A DNA stretch of 64,000 nt from Anomaloglossus baeobatrachus (lineage: Eukaryota > Chordata > Amphibia > Anura > Aromobatidae): NCBI RefSeq assembly GCF_048569485.1, contig NC_134357.1:476327187-476391186 (forward strand), in the 5' to 3' direction. The position numbers were made by a program, and so were the translations under genes. The notes beneath the pieces are model-generated. The model saw only the letters and a program-made list of their open reading frames with translations, was not told where the DNA came from and searched no databases. This document shows positions 43,028-54,014 of this stretch, one piece after another; positions within the stretch are counted from its first letter, which is position 1, and each line of letters opens with the position of its first letter.

Positions 43028-44420
43028 TGTTTATTTACTTTCACTTACAGATTAGTAATGTGGGGTGTCTCATAGCTGCCTGCTATGACTAATGTAGGAC
43101 TTAGTAGCAGCTATGGGCTGCCATTAACTCCTTATTACCCCGATTGCCACCGCACCAGGCAAATCGGGAAGAGCTGTGCAAAGTCCCGGGACTGTCGCAT
43201 CTAATGGATGCAGCAATTCCGGGCAGCTGCTGGCTGATATTTGTTGGCTGGGGGCTCCCAATAACATGGGTCTTCCCAGCCTAAGAATACCAGCCCTCAG
43301 CTGTGAGGCTTTATATGGGCTGGATATCAAAATTGGGAGGACTGCATGCCATTTTTTTAAAATGATTTATTTATTTATTGTACTGTACGATATGGACCCG
43401 CCCACCGGTGTCTGTGATTGGTTGCGGTCAGACAGCTGTCGCTCAGCGTGGGAGCGGGTCTGACTGCAACCAATCACAGACGGGGGAAGCAGTGAATATG
43501 TATGAGCCTAATGAGCGGGTATAGTGAATATGTAATGAGGCTGATGAGCGGTTAGGTAAGAAGAATGAGAGGGCTTGGGAGCAGTGTGAGAGCCGCGTTG
43601 CATCTGTGATTGTGAGTTGAAGCGGCTTGGAGAGAGAAAGAGACAGAGAGAGAGAGAGACACCGACACCCCAAAATCACTCCATTGGTTTTGTCATTCTG
43701 GAACTAAGTTCATGTGCTGAGTTTTTGTTGACAAAACCATGGGTAAAACGTATGCAAAATGCAAACAATTTAAAAAAAAAAAATGCTGACAAATAAACTG
43801 CAACGTGTGCACAGCAAATCTGACTGCTCATAGACTTTTTGGGAAGTCAAAAATGAGAAAGTTCTGACAAAAAGTGCACCAAAAACGAGACAAAAATGCA
43901 TGGGGTGCATGGGGGGGTGATTTGAACTTTTAGGGTTTTTTAATTTTTCAAAACTTTTTTTTAACTTTTTTATTTTACTAGGTCCCCTAGGGGACTATAA
44001 CGATCAGCAGTCTGATCACTCTCCCATTTCTCCAGATCACAGCTACACAGATGAGATCTGGAGAAAAGCTGCTTTACTCTCACACACTGCACTCTGCTGG
44101 CAGTGAGAGAAAGTAACTCATGATAGCTACAGGAGTCATCACATCACCCTGTGCTACTATGGCAACCACCGGAAGGCACGTTCCGATGGGGGTGGATAAG
44201 TTATCATTATGGCGGTGCGATGATACATCTCGCTGTCAGATTTTGGCAGCGAGATGAAAGGGGTTAATATGTACGGGTGGAAGTGATTCCACTTGTGCCT
44301 GGCAGGCACACATCTCAGCTGTTGAAATCAGCTGAGATCTGCGTGGATCGCCGCGAACTGCGCACGGCAACCTCACATGATCCATGACGTACCCAGTATG
44401 TCATGTGTCGTGAAGAGGTT
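43028..44420. other. Non-coding region of old dispersed repeats
   Basis: No gene was seen. GCCCTCAGCTGTGAGGCTTTATATGGGCTGG near 43300 and GATCCATGACGTACCCAGTATGTCATG...GAAGAGGTTAA near 44380-44420 look like parts of dispersed frog DNA repeats. The latter resembles one terminus of a TIR element; boundaries are not resolved. Confidence 0.4.
43410..43481. repeat. 24-bp perfect-but-one hairpin with inverted CCAAT boxes
   Basis: GTCTGTGATTGGTTGCGGTC at 43410 and its inverse (ending GCAACCAATCACAGAC at 43481) form a 24-bp stem with one mismatch around a 24-nt loop. Each arm carries an ATTGG/CCAAT. Confidence 0.8.
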
Positions 44421-46249
44421 AAGTATATTATTAAAGGTTACATTTTAATGGGGGTTTTCTGTCACTATGTGGTGATAATATGTGGTCTGTTCATGGTGTG
44501 ACGATATTTGTACCTTGTATGTGGTATTATTGGTGTTGGTACAATGGATTGTTTTGTGTATGGGGAAAACTTGTTTTCTGATATCAATAAGTGGAAGATT
44601 CTTTATTTCCAATACAGATTAAATATTTGGACAATTAACCCATTCCTGTCCTCTGACTATTACGCAGTAGTAAATATGCACTTTCAGAGGTTCCTCGGTA
44701 ATCCCTTTTTCTAACACGTTCAGTGTTTGGTCAGTATTTCACATCAGTATTTGTAGCCAAAACCAGGTGTGGGTGAAAAATGCAGAAGTGGTGCTCATGT
44801 TTCCATTATACTTTTCCTCTGATTGTTCCATGTATGATTATTTATATACTGACCAAATATTGAACTGGTGATTGTGGCCTAAGGATAAGTGATTAGTCAT
44901 TAATTCGTGGTGGCCCAAGTGCTGGGATCCTCACCGATCGGCAGAATGTGCAACTTGTATTCCATTTAGAATGGAGCTCCTGTTCAATTCGACTGCTGAT
45001 CCATTCATTCTCTTAGTGGCTGCAATCACTGCACTTGGCTTTTTCTGGTAGCCCTAAAGAGAATGAATGGAACTGCGGTCACACATCCGACCTACCCCTG
45101 CATTACAATGGGGGAGACTACACCTGATGAAGGCTTTTGTTAGCTGAAACGCGTTGTCCGTAATTGTCCGTTTTTTATTGAACCCTTAATAAACCCTTGT
45201 TCTTGAAGTTTTTGCAAACTTGCACTGATATTCCATTTATCCTCCGGAAGCGCCGAAAGGGATTTTGTCTTTACTCTATTACAATGGGGATAAAAGAGTC
45301 CTGTCAGGGATAAAAGTTCCCCATTCTTCCAATAAGTGCGGTTTCCAATGGTCAGTATCCACTAATCAACAAGTTAGCACTTACCTAACCTGTAGATCCC
45401 ATGGATTGATGATACCTTGTTTTCACCAAAGAACACCTTTAATGCAAACTACCATAATTATATACCCCAGTTATGGTGTGTGCACAGTAGATGTGCAGGA
45501 GCCTGCTTTATTTTATACTTGACACTCCGCTATAACGGGGATAACGGCTAACAGCTATTTGCTTATAGTTGTAGTGGGGCCCCTAGAATCAATTCCTCTT
45601 GTTGGCCCCCGACACCCCAGGTTGACCCTGGTATGGCCCATAGTCAAATAGTTAGCACATTAGTAAAAAAACGTGGAGTGGTCTAAAGCTAGAAAACCCA
45701 TTTGGGTTCCTTCACGTCACCTAACTGATGCTAATGGTGTTTCTGTTCCTATAGAAAGTTCACCCTTAAAAAGGAGCTGTTACTTGGAAAATCTAAGTGA
45801 CCTTGTAAAAATTCCTTAGCTCCCCAGTTTCTGTGACTCTTTTCTATTTTGTTCTGCGTTGCTCCATTGCAGAGATATTGACATTGGCTGATTTAGAAGC
45901 ACACTATGTGAAATTTCTGCTTGCAGTCCAGCTGGCCATTTCTCCAAAGTCTTCTCTGGGGCGTGTGTTTTTACCCCTCCATTTCATACGCTGCCAATCA
46001 CAGCTCCACAGCTGATCTAGCAGTCTAAGACGTTACCAAACTGTAATTGGAAGCATCTGGGATGGTGGGGAAATCACATGATCCCGAGAAGAATCTTTAG
46101 AAGTGTCTGGATAGAATTTAAGCAAAGATTTCACTAGGATACCAAAGGATCCAAAAGCAACAAATGCAAGTATCTCTGCCATGGAGTGATGCAGAGTAAA
46201 AGGAGAAAAAACAGAAGAATCAGGGAACAAGTCTGTGTTTTCAAGCCAA
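44421..46249. other. Unassigned non-coding region with an old repeat at ~45110-45260
   Basis: No ORF is supported. CACCTGATGAAGGCTTTTGTTAGCTGAAACGCGTTG followed by AATAAACCC (45120-45200) is a phrase seen in dispersed amphibian repeats; the family was not determined. Confidence 0.4.
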
Positions 46250-46842
46250 AGGGGCACTTTACACACTCCGACATCGCAGGTGCGATGTCGGTGGGGTCAA
46301 ATTGAAAGTGACGCACATCCAGCGTCGCAGGTGATATCATAGTGTGTAAATCCTTTATGATACGATTAACGAGCGCAAAAGCGTTGTAATCGTATCATTG
46401 GTGTAGCCTCGGTCATTTCCATGAATTGGGAAATACCGATGTTACGATGTTGTTCCTCGTTCCTCTGGCAGCACACATCGCTGTGTATGAAGCCGCAGGA
46501 GCGAGGAACATCTCCTACCTGCGTCCTGCGGCTCACGCCGGCTATGGGGAAGGAAGGAGGTGGGCGGGATGTTTACGTCCCACTCATCTCCACCTCTCCG
46601 CTTCTATTGACCGTCTGCCGTGTGATGTCGCTATGACGCCGCACGACCCGCCCCCTTAATAAGAAGGCGGTTCGCTGGCCAGGGCGATGTCGCAGGGCAG
46701 GTGAGTGCATGTGAAGCTGCTGTAGCGATAATGTTCGCTACGGCAGCTATCACCATGATATCGCAGCTGCGACGGGGGCGGGGACTATCGCGCACGGCAT
46801 CGTAGCATCGGCTTGCGATGTCGTAGTGTGCAAAGTGCCCCT
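46250..46842. mobile_element. Palindromic MITE, Harbinger-like (GGGGCACTTTACAC ends)
   Basis: Ends AGGGGCACTTTACACAC and GTGTGCAAAGTGCCCCT are inverted repeats. Internal palindrome GACATCGCAGGTGCGATGTC lies near the left end. Non-coding. It shares the CTTTACAC signature with the MITEs at 48110 and 48731. The target duplication (probably AA/TAA) is imperfect. Confidence 0.72.
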
Positions 46843-47646
46843 AAGGGCCATCTTAAGACTTCTCCAAGAAGGCCGAGTAAGAACAAACCAAGCAATTTCC
46901 ATGGATGATACCATAGTTACATCAGTTTTATTTGATGGAAATAGACAATTCTCATAACTGTAAAGTTTCATTCGTATTACCTTGTAAAGTGCCAACACAT
47001 TTGCCAGGACTGATATGTTACAATATCTTCTTCCATTATCTTTTTCCATGTTTTATTTCTTACGGCGTAAGTCATGAATTTTGGATGGACCAGTAAGAGG
47101 TCTTAAGGCTGTTGAGATAACATGAATCAAATACCAATGTCTTGCAGATAAAAGCCACCATGCTTGGCTTAGCTGATCCCTAAAAAGTGTTAAGACATAT
47201 TTAGATTCCCGCCCCATAGCAAAACATGCTGCACTATAACAATAATGACTATTATCAATATTAATTCTCAATATAACTTAGCAAATATTAATTTTAAGAT
47301 CATGAACTAGCGTTTGGGGCAAATTCTTACTCCTCCCAAGGTTGTAAGTAGGCTTTCCCTCATTTAGAGCATAAATTAATTTGTTGCTTAGACCTCTAGC
47401 AAAAATATTGTGGCCATTGTAGAGTAGCTTTTTGGCACCCCCGCTACTCTCTCCCACCCACATGTGTTGTTGCCTCGCCATATCACTGTCTTATGTGACA
47501 AAACTCGACGCTCTTTAGTACTACTTGGTGATGGAGACTATAGTAAAGACATTAAAATTCTGGTGTCTGCTCTTATAAAGAAGGTTCTAAGGTCTAGACG
47601 TGGTGGTGGCCACTAGACCAACTTAAGGCAACTTCCTTTACAAGGC
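46843..47646. other. Unassigned non-coding region
   Basis: About 800 bp, AT-rich, with no recognised repeat or coding sequence. Confidence 0.4.
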
Positions 47647-48109
47647 TTAAGGCCACGTCTCACTAAGCAACATTGCTAGCAACATCGCTGCTGAGGCACG
47701 ACTTTTGTGACGTAACAGCGATGTTGCTAGCGATGTTGTTGTGTGTGACATCCAGCAAAAACCCGGCCCCTGCTGTGAGGTCGTTGGTTGTTGCTGAATG
47801 TCCTGGACCATTTTTTAGTTGTTGCTCTCCCGCTGTGAAGCATACATCGCTGTGTGTGACAGCGAGAGAGTAACAACTAAATGTGCAGTGAGCAGGGAGC
47901 CGGCTTCTGCGGACGCTGGTAACCAATGTAAATATCGGGTAACCAAGAAGCCCTTTCCTTGGTTACCCGATATTTACCTTCGTTACCAGCGTCTGCCGCT
48001 CTCACGCTGTCAGTGCCGGCTCCCTGCTCCCTGCACACATAGCCAGACTACACATCGGGTAATTAACCCAATGTGTACTCTGGCTAGGAGTGCAGGGAGC
48101 CAGCACTAA

Positions 48110-48670
48110 AGGCTGCTTTACACCAGAAGATCTATCGTGCGATAGATCGTCTGGGTCACGGATTTGTGACGCACATCCGGCATCGCTTACGATGCCGGCC
48201 TGTGTGACACCTCCTAGTGACGCAGTATCGCTCACAAATCGTGAGTCGTGTACTGCTCGTTAGGTTTCATAATATCGTTTAATTTAATTGTTCATCGTTC
48301 CCGGGGTAGCACACGCCGCTCCGTGTGACACCCCGGGAACGATGAACATCGCTTACCTGCGACCTGTGGCTCTCGCCGGCTATGTGGAAGGAAGGAGGTG
48401 GGTGGGATGTTTACATCCCGCTCATCTCCGCCCCTCTGCTTCTATTGGCCGGCGGCCGTGTGACGTCGCTGTGACGCCAAACGTCCCTCCCACTCCAGGA
48501 AGTAGACGTTCGCCGCCCACAGCGAGGTCAGACGGGAGGTAAGTACGTGTGACGGGGGGTTACCGACTTTGTGCGCCATGGGCAGCGATTTGCCCGTGAC
48601 GCAAAAAGGACGGGGGCGGGTATGATCGATTGTGAAATTGCACAATCGGTCGTACCGTGTAAAGCAGCCT
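48110..48670. mobile_element. Nested Harbinger-like MITE, TSD TAA
   Basis: Ends AGGCTGCTTTACAC and GTGTAAAGCAGCCT, with TAA on both sides (48107-48109, 48671-48673). The pre-insertion sequence GCGCTAAGCGGTG is preserved in copy 1 near 22660, confirming a 3-bp duplication. Confidence 0.88.
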
Positions 48671-48730
48671 TAAGCGGTGTGCGCTGGTAACCAAGGTAAA
48701 TATCGGGTTGGTTACCCGATATTTACCTTA

Positions 48731-49311
48731 ATCGGGCTTTACACGCTGCGATATCGGTACCGATATCACTAGCGTGGGTACCCGCCCCCATCTGTTGTGC
48801 GACACGGGCAAATCGCTGCCCGTGCCGCACAACATCACCCAGACCCGTCACACTACTTACCTGCCCGGCAACGACGCTGTGACCGGCGAACAACCTCCTT
48901 TCTAAGGGGGCGGTTCGTTCAGCGTCACAGCGACGTCACAGCAGCGTCACTGAACCGCCGCCCAATAGAAGCGTAGCGGCGGAGATGAGCGGGACGTAAC
49001 ATCCCGCCCACCTCTTTCCTTCCGCATAGCGGCCGGGAGGCAGGTAAGGAGAGGTTCCTCGTTCCTGCGGTGTCACACGTACCGATGTGTGCTGCCGCAG
49101 GAACGAGGAACAACTTCGTTACTGCTGCAGTAACGATATTTGAGAATGAACCCCCATGTCACGATTAGCTATTTTGCACGTTTTTGCGACGATGCAAAAT
49201 CGCTCATCGGTGTCACACGCAACGGCATCGCTAATGCGGCCGGATGTGCGTCACCAATTCCGCGACCCCAACGACTTCGCATTAGCGATGTCGCAGCGTG
49301 TAAAGCCCCCT
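48731..49311. mobile_element. Nested Harbinger-like MITE, TSD TTA
   Basis: Ends ATCGGGCTTTACACGCTGCGA and TCGCAGCGTGTAAAGCCCCCT, with TTA on both sides (48728-48730, 49312-49314). The empty site CTTAGTTACCAAGCGC is preserved in copy 1 near 22728. Confidence 0.88.
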
Positions 49312-49495
49312 TTAGTTACCAAGCGCAGCATCGCTTCCATGCGTTTCTGCTGGCTGGGGGCTGGTCACTGGTTGCTGGTGAGATCTGCCTGTTTGACAGC
49401 TCACCAGCAACCCGTGTAGCGACGCTCCAGCGATCCCTGCCAGGTCAGGTTGCTGGTCGGATCGCTGGAGCGTCGCTTAGTGTGACTGTACTTTA

Positions 49496-51900
49496 AAAGA
49501 CCCTATCATACAATAGAGTTGACCAAACCTGATGATTTAGGTGGAATTGGCCAACTATCTCTAGTCTATTGACCTTCCTACTGTCTCAACAGATAAAGTC
49601 AGGGGAAATAACAATCGGACATACTGAATTTCAGCATCCAATCCTTCTGCCCTTAACCAAAATAGGAGTGCCTTCCATCAACTCACTCCCCTCTCCCAGT
49701 TGAAAACTCATCAACAGTGGAGTGAAAAGAAATAGCAGTCAGATGAATGAACTACTATTGAAGTTGTTTGGTCTCCTGTCCATGCATGTCTGGATGTCAT
49801 GTATACGGCTAATTTAGTAATGTTATCATGTAGAGATGAGCAAATTCAATCATGTCAACTTTTAAGGAATTTGTTGAACCCAGTGAATTTTGAATCACTG
49901 AAAATAGCCTCTGCCATTTTACACATTGCGTTGATGAATTATCAGGAGAAAAGAGTTTAAAAAACACGCTGCTGGACAAAAGTTAGAGGAACGATCCTTG
50001 AAGATCAGAAGATTTTATTGTTCTGTGTGTTTCGGAGTAAATACTACTCCTTCAGGAAGAAAAATCATCAAACGTACATTGATGGTTTTTTTTTTTCCTA
50101 GTATTTACTCCGAAACACGTAGAACAATAAAATCTTCTGATCTTTAAGGATTTCCTCTAACTTTTGTCTAGCAGCACGTTTTTTAAACCCTTTTCTCCTA
50201 ACAATTCATGAACGCTTCAGCTCCTGGGTCTGCAGCAGCCAGACACATCAATACTAAGCGTGTTTTAGTATCTGTCACTCACACAACTAATCCAGGTGAG
50301 CAATTCCCTGTGTCTCCCTACTCTAGTTCCACCGGGATAAGACGCCAGGTGTGCGCCTTTTTGTCTTTTCATCTCCATTACTTCATTTTACACATTGCAG
50401 AAGACTTTCATATCACAGAGAAGGCTTAAATGACTTTAATCTGGGTGGGCTTTCTCTTACCATACAGTATAGCACAGCTAATCAGTAGGAACTATCAAAA
50501 CCAATATAAAAGCTGAGGCAGGGAATGCAGCGACCATTTTTTGATGAAGCTGGGTAGTGAGAGGACATAAAACACTGAAAAAAACAGTACAAAATGGGGT
50601 TTAATACAGTCCTTGGAGACCACAGGGTATTGATTTCCATGAAATATGTTCGCAGGGAAACATATGTGGACGAATTAGAATTTTTAAAAGATTTGCTCAT
50701 CTCTATTATCATGATAAGGAAGCTTCTGGGATATTGTCTAATATCTTATGTATTCTGTCAGTCCTATTATAGCTGTTTTAGGGCTATTTCTTCCTATTAT
50801 AGCTGTTTTAGGACTATTTCTTCCAGACAAAGTTCCAATCTGACAACATGTCTACATTCACCTTTTCTTTGTAGAAACAACAATCGATTAGGTTTCACAA
50901 AGTTGTTCATGTTCTTGACATCTAATGATGCACGGACATGACACAATATGACCGTACGGAGCCACGTAACAGGTTTTCTTTCTAACCTAACCCAAAAATG
51001 TAGAATACAGACAAAAAAAAATTGGAACAATCACAATAGACATGAACATTTTTCTTGGAAGGCAGCAAATTCAAGAACAGCATGATGTTGGAGGTACATT
51101 TTTAAGGCAGCTTAATAAACGATATCATGGCCAGATGGATATTTATTTACAGCCATGAGGTTGTAAAATTAATGTGCATACCACACAGATGCCAAAAATA
51201 TAAAAAATATGCTCAAAATCAGAGTTTCATCTGCCGTAGATCTGTTTTAGGGTTTGTGGAACCCAAATGTTTTTTGTTTTCTCCATGATTGGCTTTGCAT
51301 AACAGAGACGTCCAGAACCGGGGTGATCAGACACTTGTTGCTCCCACCTAAGGACTGTAGACGATAACTTGACTTTGTTAAAAAAAAATCATTGCTAGGA
51401 AGGAAGAATTACGTGACTATTTTTGCCAAGTTCTGTTGGTATTATTGCACGGCCTCAACCTTTTGGGCAAAAGGTAAGCAGTCAAAAAGAAAAGGAGGCA
51501 GACGGAAGGTAATCGTAAAAATGTTGACTAGTGGATAATCTCACATGTAACCTTAAAGCTACTAGCTGCCACCTAATTTATGGCTATATCAATTGGGTGT
51601 GTTAAAATATAGCTAGAGTGATGAAGAGGCAACAAACACATGAGGCCTCGAAAGGTCCATGTGCCATGAACGAAGACATCCATATTGAAAATGGCATATC
51701 AAAAGTTGGGGTCCCTAGAGCTTCAATTTGTGCCTCTTTCTCATGCTTTTGGGTAGTTAATAACTATGGTAAAAAATATAAAAACAAATCTACAAAACAA
51801 AAAAATAAAATTCTTGGCAAGGGAGTAGGGTATATTGAATGTTATAAACAATGGGATTTTGCCATCCTAATGTCAAGGTGCCCATATGGCTTTTTGTGTT
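49496..51900. other. Non-coding region, mostly unassigned
   Basis: Besides the palindrome at 49934-50211 and a 30-bp tandem duplication at 50763-50822 (CCTATTATAGCTGTTTTAGG units), nothing is recognised. Confidence 0.4.
49934..50211. repeat. Large palindrome (~115-bp arms), fold-back element
   Basis: From ATGAATTATCAGGAGAAAAG to CTTTTCTCCTAACAATTCAT the two halves are inverted copies (GTTTCGGAGTAAATACTA / TAGTATTTACTCCGAAACAC near the centre at about 50075). Non-coding. It could be a MITE; no clear TSD was seen. Confidence 0.8.
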
Positions 51901-53381
51901 TAAAGGAATTCTGTCAGCCCAAACTGACAGTACAAATTAAGGGGGATATAGCCCCTAATAAAAAAAAAAATCACACTTTTAGTGGTTTAATTGCTTCTGT
52001 AGAAAATTAAGTTTAATCAAATATGCTAATTAGGGAGTGGAATGGACCCTTGTTGTGGGCAAGAGACTTGGTGCACCGTTCTGTCCACTGGTTTTGCATG
52101 TCTCCACCTCTTTCACTGATAATTGACAACACGTGCCTGTCTGGCATGAGCACTGTTTGCAGAGAAAGCACTGGCAAACACAAGCAAGGAAGGTGGGTCA
52201 TGCAAAACTACTGTGTTTCCCCGAAAATAAGCCCTACCCCGAAAATATGCCCTAGCAGGAGTTTTCAGCATTTTCAGAGGAAGGCTTAAATATAAGCCCT
52301 AACTCGAAAATAAGCCCTAGTTGTGGTTCAATAATGAAGTGTCCGTGCAGCTAAAAAAGTTAAAGAATACTGCATGATACTTCATTATATAAAGAAGACA
52401 CCAGCAAAAGAGAGATGAAAGAAGACAGAAAACCCCACTATCATACTCACCAGACGACGCACACATCAGATCGCACACTCACATCAGATTGCACACCCAC
52501 ACACCTAAGATCACACACCCACACACCTAAGATCACACACCCACACACCTAAGATCGCACACCCACACACATCAGATCACACTCCCACACACATCAGATC
52601 GCACACCCCCACACACTCACCACATCTAGCAATATTGATTGCTTCCAGCCGGCAGAGAATTGTGGGACGCAGTGCAGTGGAGCATGAGGACATGCGGATG
52701 GAATGCTAGAATGCAGAAATGCGTTCTAGCTTCAGGTCTTATATGCGTTCCACCTGCAAGTCCTTGCACTCCACTGCACTGTGTCCCACGATTCTCTTCC
52801 GGTAGGAAGTAATCGATATTGCTGGATGTGGTGAGTGTGTGTGTGCGATCTGATGTGTGATTGTGTGTGCGATCTGATGTTTGTGTGTGTATATGTGTAT
52901 GAGTGTGTGTGCATTCTGATGTGTGAGTGTCGGCCAGAAGCAGGGGAGGATGGCATGCAGCATACCTGCTGGCAGCGCCTCCGAGGATCGCAGAAGAACC
53001 TTTGAGCCACGAAGATGTCCGATTCTGGTAAACATGGGATTTTGTCCGGTTCTGGTAAACTGGGATTTTTTTGAGGGGTAAACTCCTCCCCAACCATGTT
53101 TCCCCCAAAATAAGTCCTACCTAAAAAATAAGCCCTAGCAAATTTTCAGGGACAGAAAAAATTATAAGGCACTGTCTTATTTTCGGGGAAACACAGTAGT
53201 GCACTAAGCCTCTTGGCCACAGCAAGGGTGCACTGCGCACCATAATAAGCAGTTTTTGCAGAATATTGGCAGCGATTACAACAGTAAAGGTTCAAATTTT
53301 TTTTGCATTGACTATGTCCCTCTACATGGATTTGTTTGCTTAGTTTATACTGTCTGTTTTGGGCTGACATGCTCCCTTTAA
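51901..53381. mobile_element. TTAA-flanked TIR element with nested insertion
   Basis: Left TTTAAAGGAATTCTGTCAGCCC and right GGGCTGACATGCTCCCTTTAA are inverted repeats with TTAA at the ends, as in piggyBac or Kolobok elements. Inside lies the separate element at 52211-53196. Without it the outer element is about 490 bp and non-coding. Confidence 0.65.
52211..53196. mobile_element. Fold-back TIR element, TA target, CTGTGTTTCCCC ends
   Basis: Ends CTGTGTTTCCCCGAAAATAA and TTATTTTCGGGGAAACACAG form a 20-bp perfect TIR next to TA on both sides (52209-52210, 53197-53198), the target of Tc1/mariner-type elements. Much of the interior is also inverted: CAATATTGATTGCTTCC..CACTGCAC and its inverse flank a centre near 52715, and CACACATCAGATC repeats on the left are mirrored by GATCTGATGTGTG on the right. 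The left arm has ~25-bp tandem units (CACACCTAAGATCACACACC). Non-coding. Confidence 0.8.
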
Positions 53382-54014
53382 GCAAGGCATAGATATTACC
53401 TACAAGAGGTAGTATCATCTTGTTGGAAGCAAGGAGGCTGTAACAAATCGGAAGCTATGACTGGTGACCAATTTCAGATAGTTGGTTAGTAAACATTTAC
53501 AAAGGCTGACAGGATGGAAAATCAGCACCACAAATAATGAGATAATGAGAAGGCAACATTTAAATTTTAATGAGACAAGATCATATTAAGGAAAAGGTGA
53601 GATGAGAAGAACCAATTCACCAGGTCAAATAATGACTTCGCCAATTGTGGGAAAAGGACTCCAATATTTACAGATGTGTTCATCCTCACTCCCCTTTCTG
53701 ACAACACCAATGTAATATATTAATGACATACTGTGTGTAGCAGATTTGGCGCCCATCAAATAAGCACTAATTTTTTCAAAGCTGGACATACAGTATGTCA
53801 CCTCGACATCTTTTGAGCCAAGAGGAGAGGTCAGGAAGGACACGTCTGTATAACATGTTGATAGCCAGAGGCAAATTTCAAAGTACTCATTCATCACAGT
53901 ATTTTTGATACCTACAACAACAGTACATAGTTCTTTGAATGTTAAAAGATCCAAGGCAGCAATATGTTCTACACCTTGGATTGTTGAGATCTCAGAAGTC
54001 TTATTTTGATGCCT
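53382..54014. other. 3' flank of UTS2R
   Basis: Contains the 3' untranslated side of the receptor gene on the minus strand. No repeat element is recognised. The poly(A) site cannot be placed with confidence. Confidence 0.4.

Larger units (their letters stand above)
40252..43825. mobile_element. Possible old MITE carrying two LTR insertions
   Basis: Left end TAAGGCTATATGCGCACACTGCAG resembles the MITE end at 9715. A possible partner, CTGCAACGTGTGCACAGC, lies near 43800 in inverse orientation. Between them lie the LTRs at 40559-41690 and 41884-43023. The right terminus lacks the final bases of the TIR, so the extent is tentative. Confidence 0.3.
47650..49492. mobile_element. Harbinger-like MITE (copy 2) with two nested MITEs, TSD TTA
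   Basis: Left end AGGCCACGTCTCACTAAGC and right end GCGTCGCTTAGTGTGACTGTACT match copy 1 (22216-24052). TTA flanks it (47647-47649, 49493-49495). With the two inserts (48110-48670 and 48731-49311) and their TSD copies removed it is about 695 bp, the same as copy 1. Confidence 0.85.

Noticed and set aside
51618-52010. 130-codon ORF starting MMKRQQTHEASK
   Set aside because: Runs into the TTAA-flanked repeat at 51901, has no homologue that I recognise and no conserved composition.
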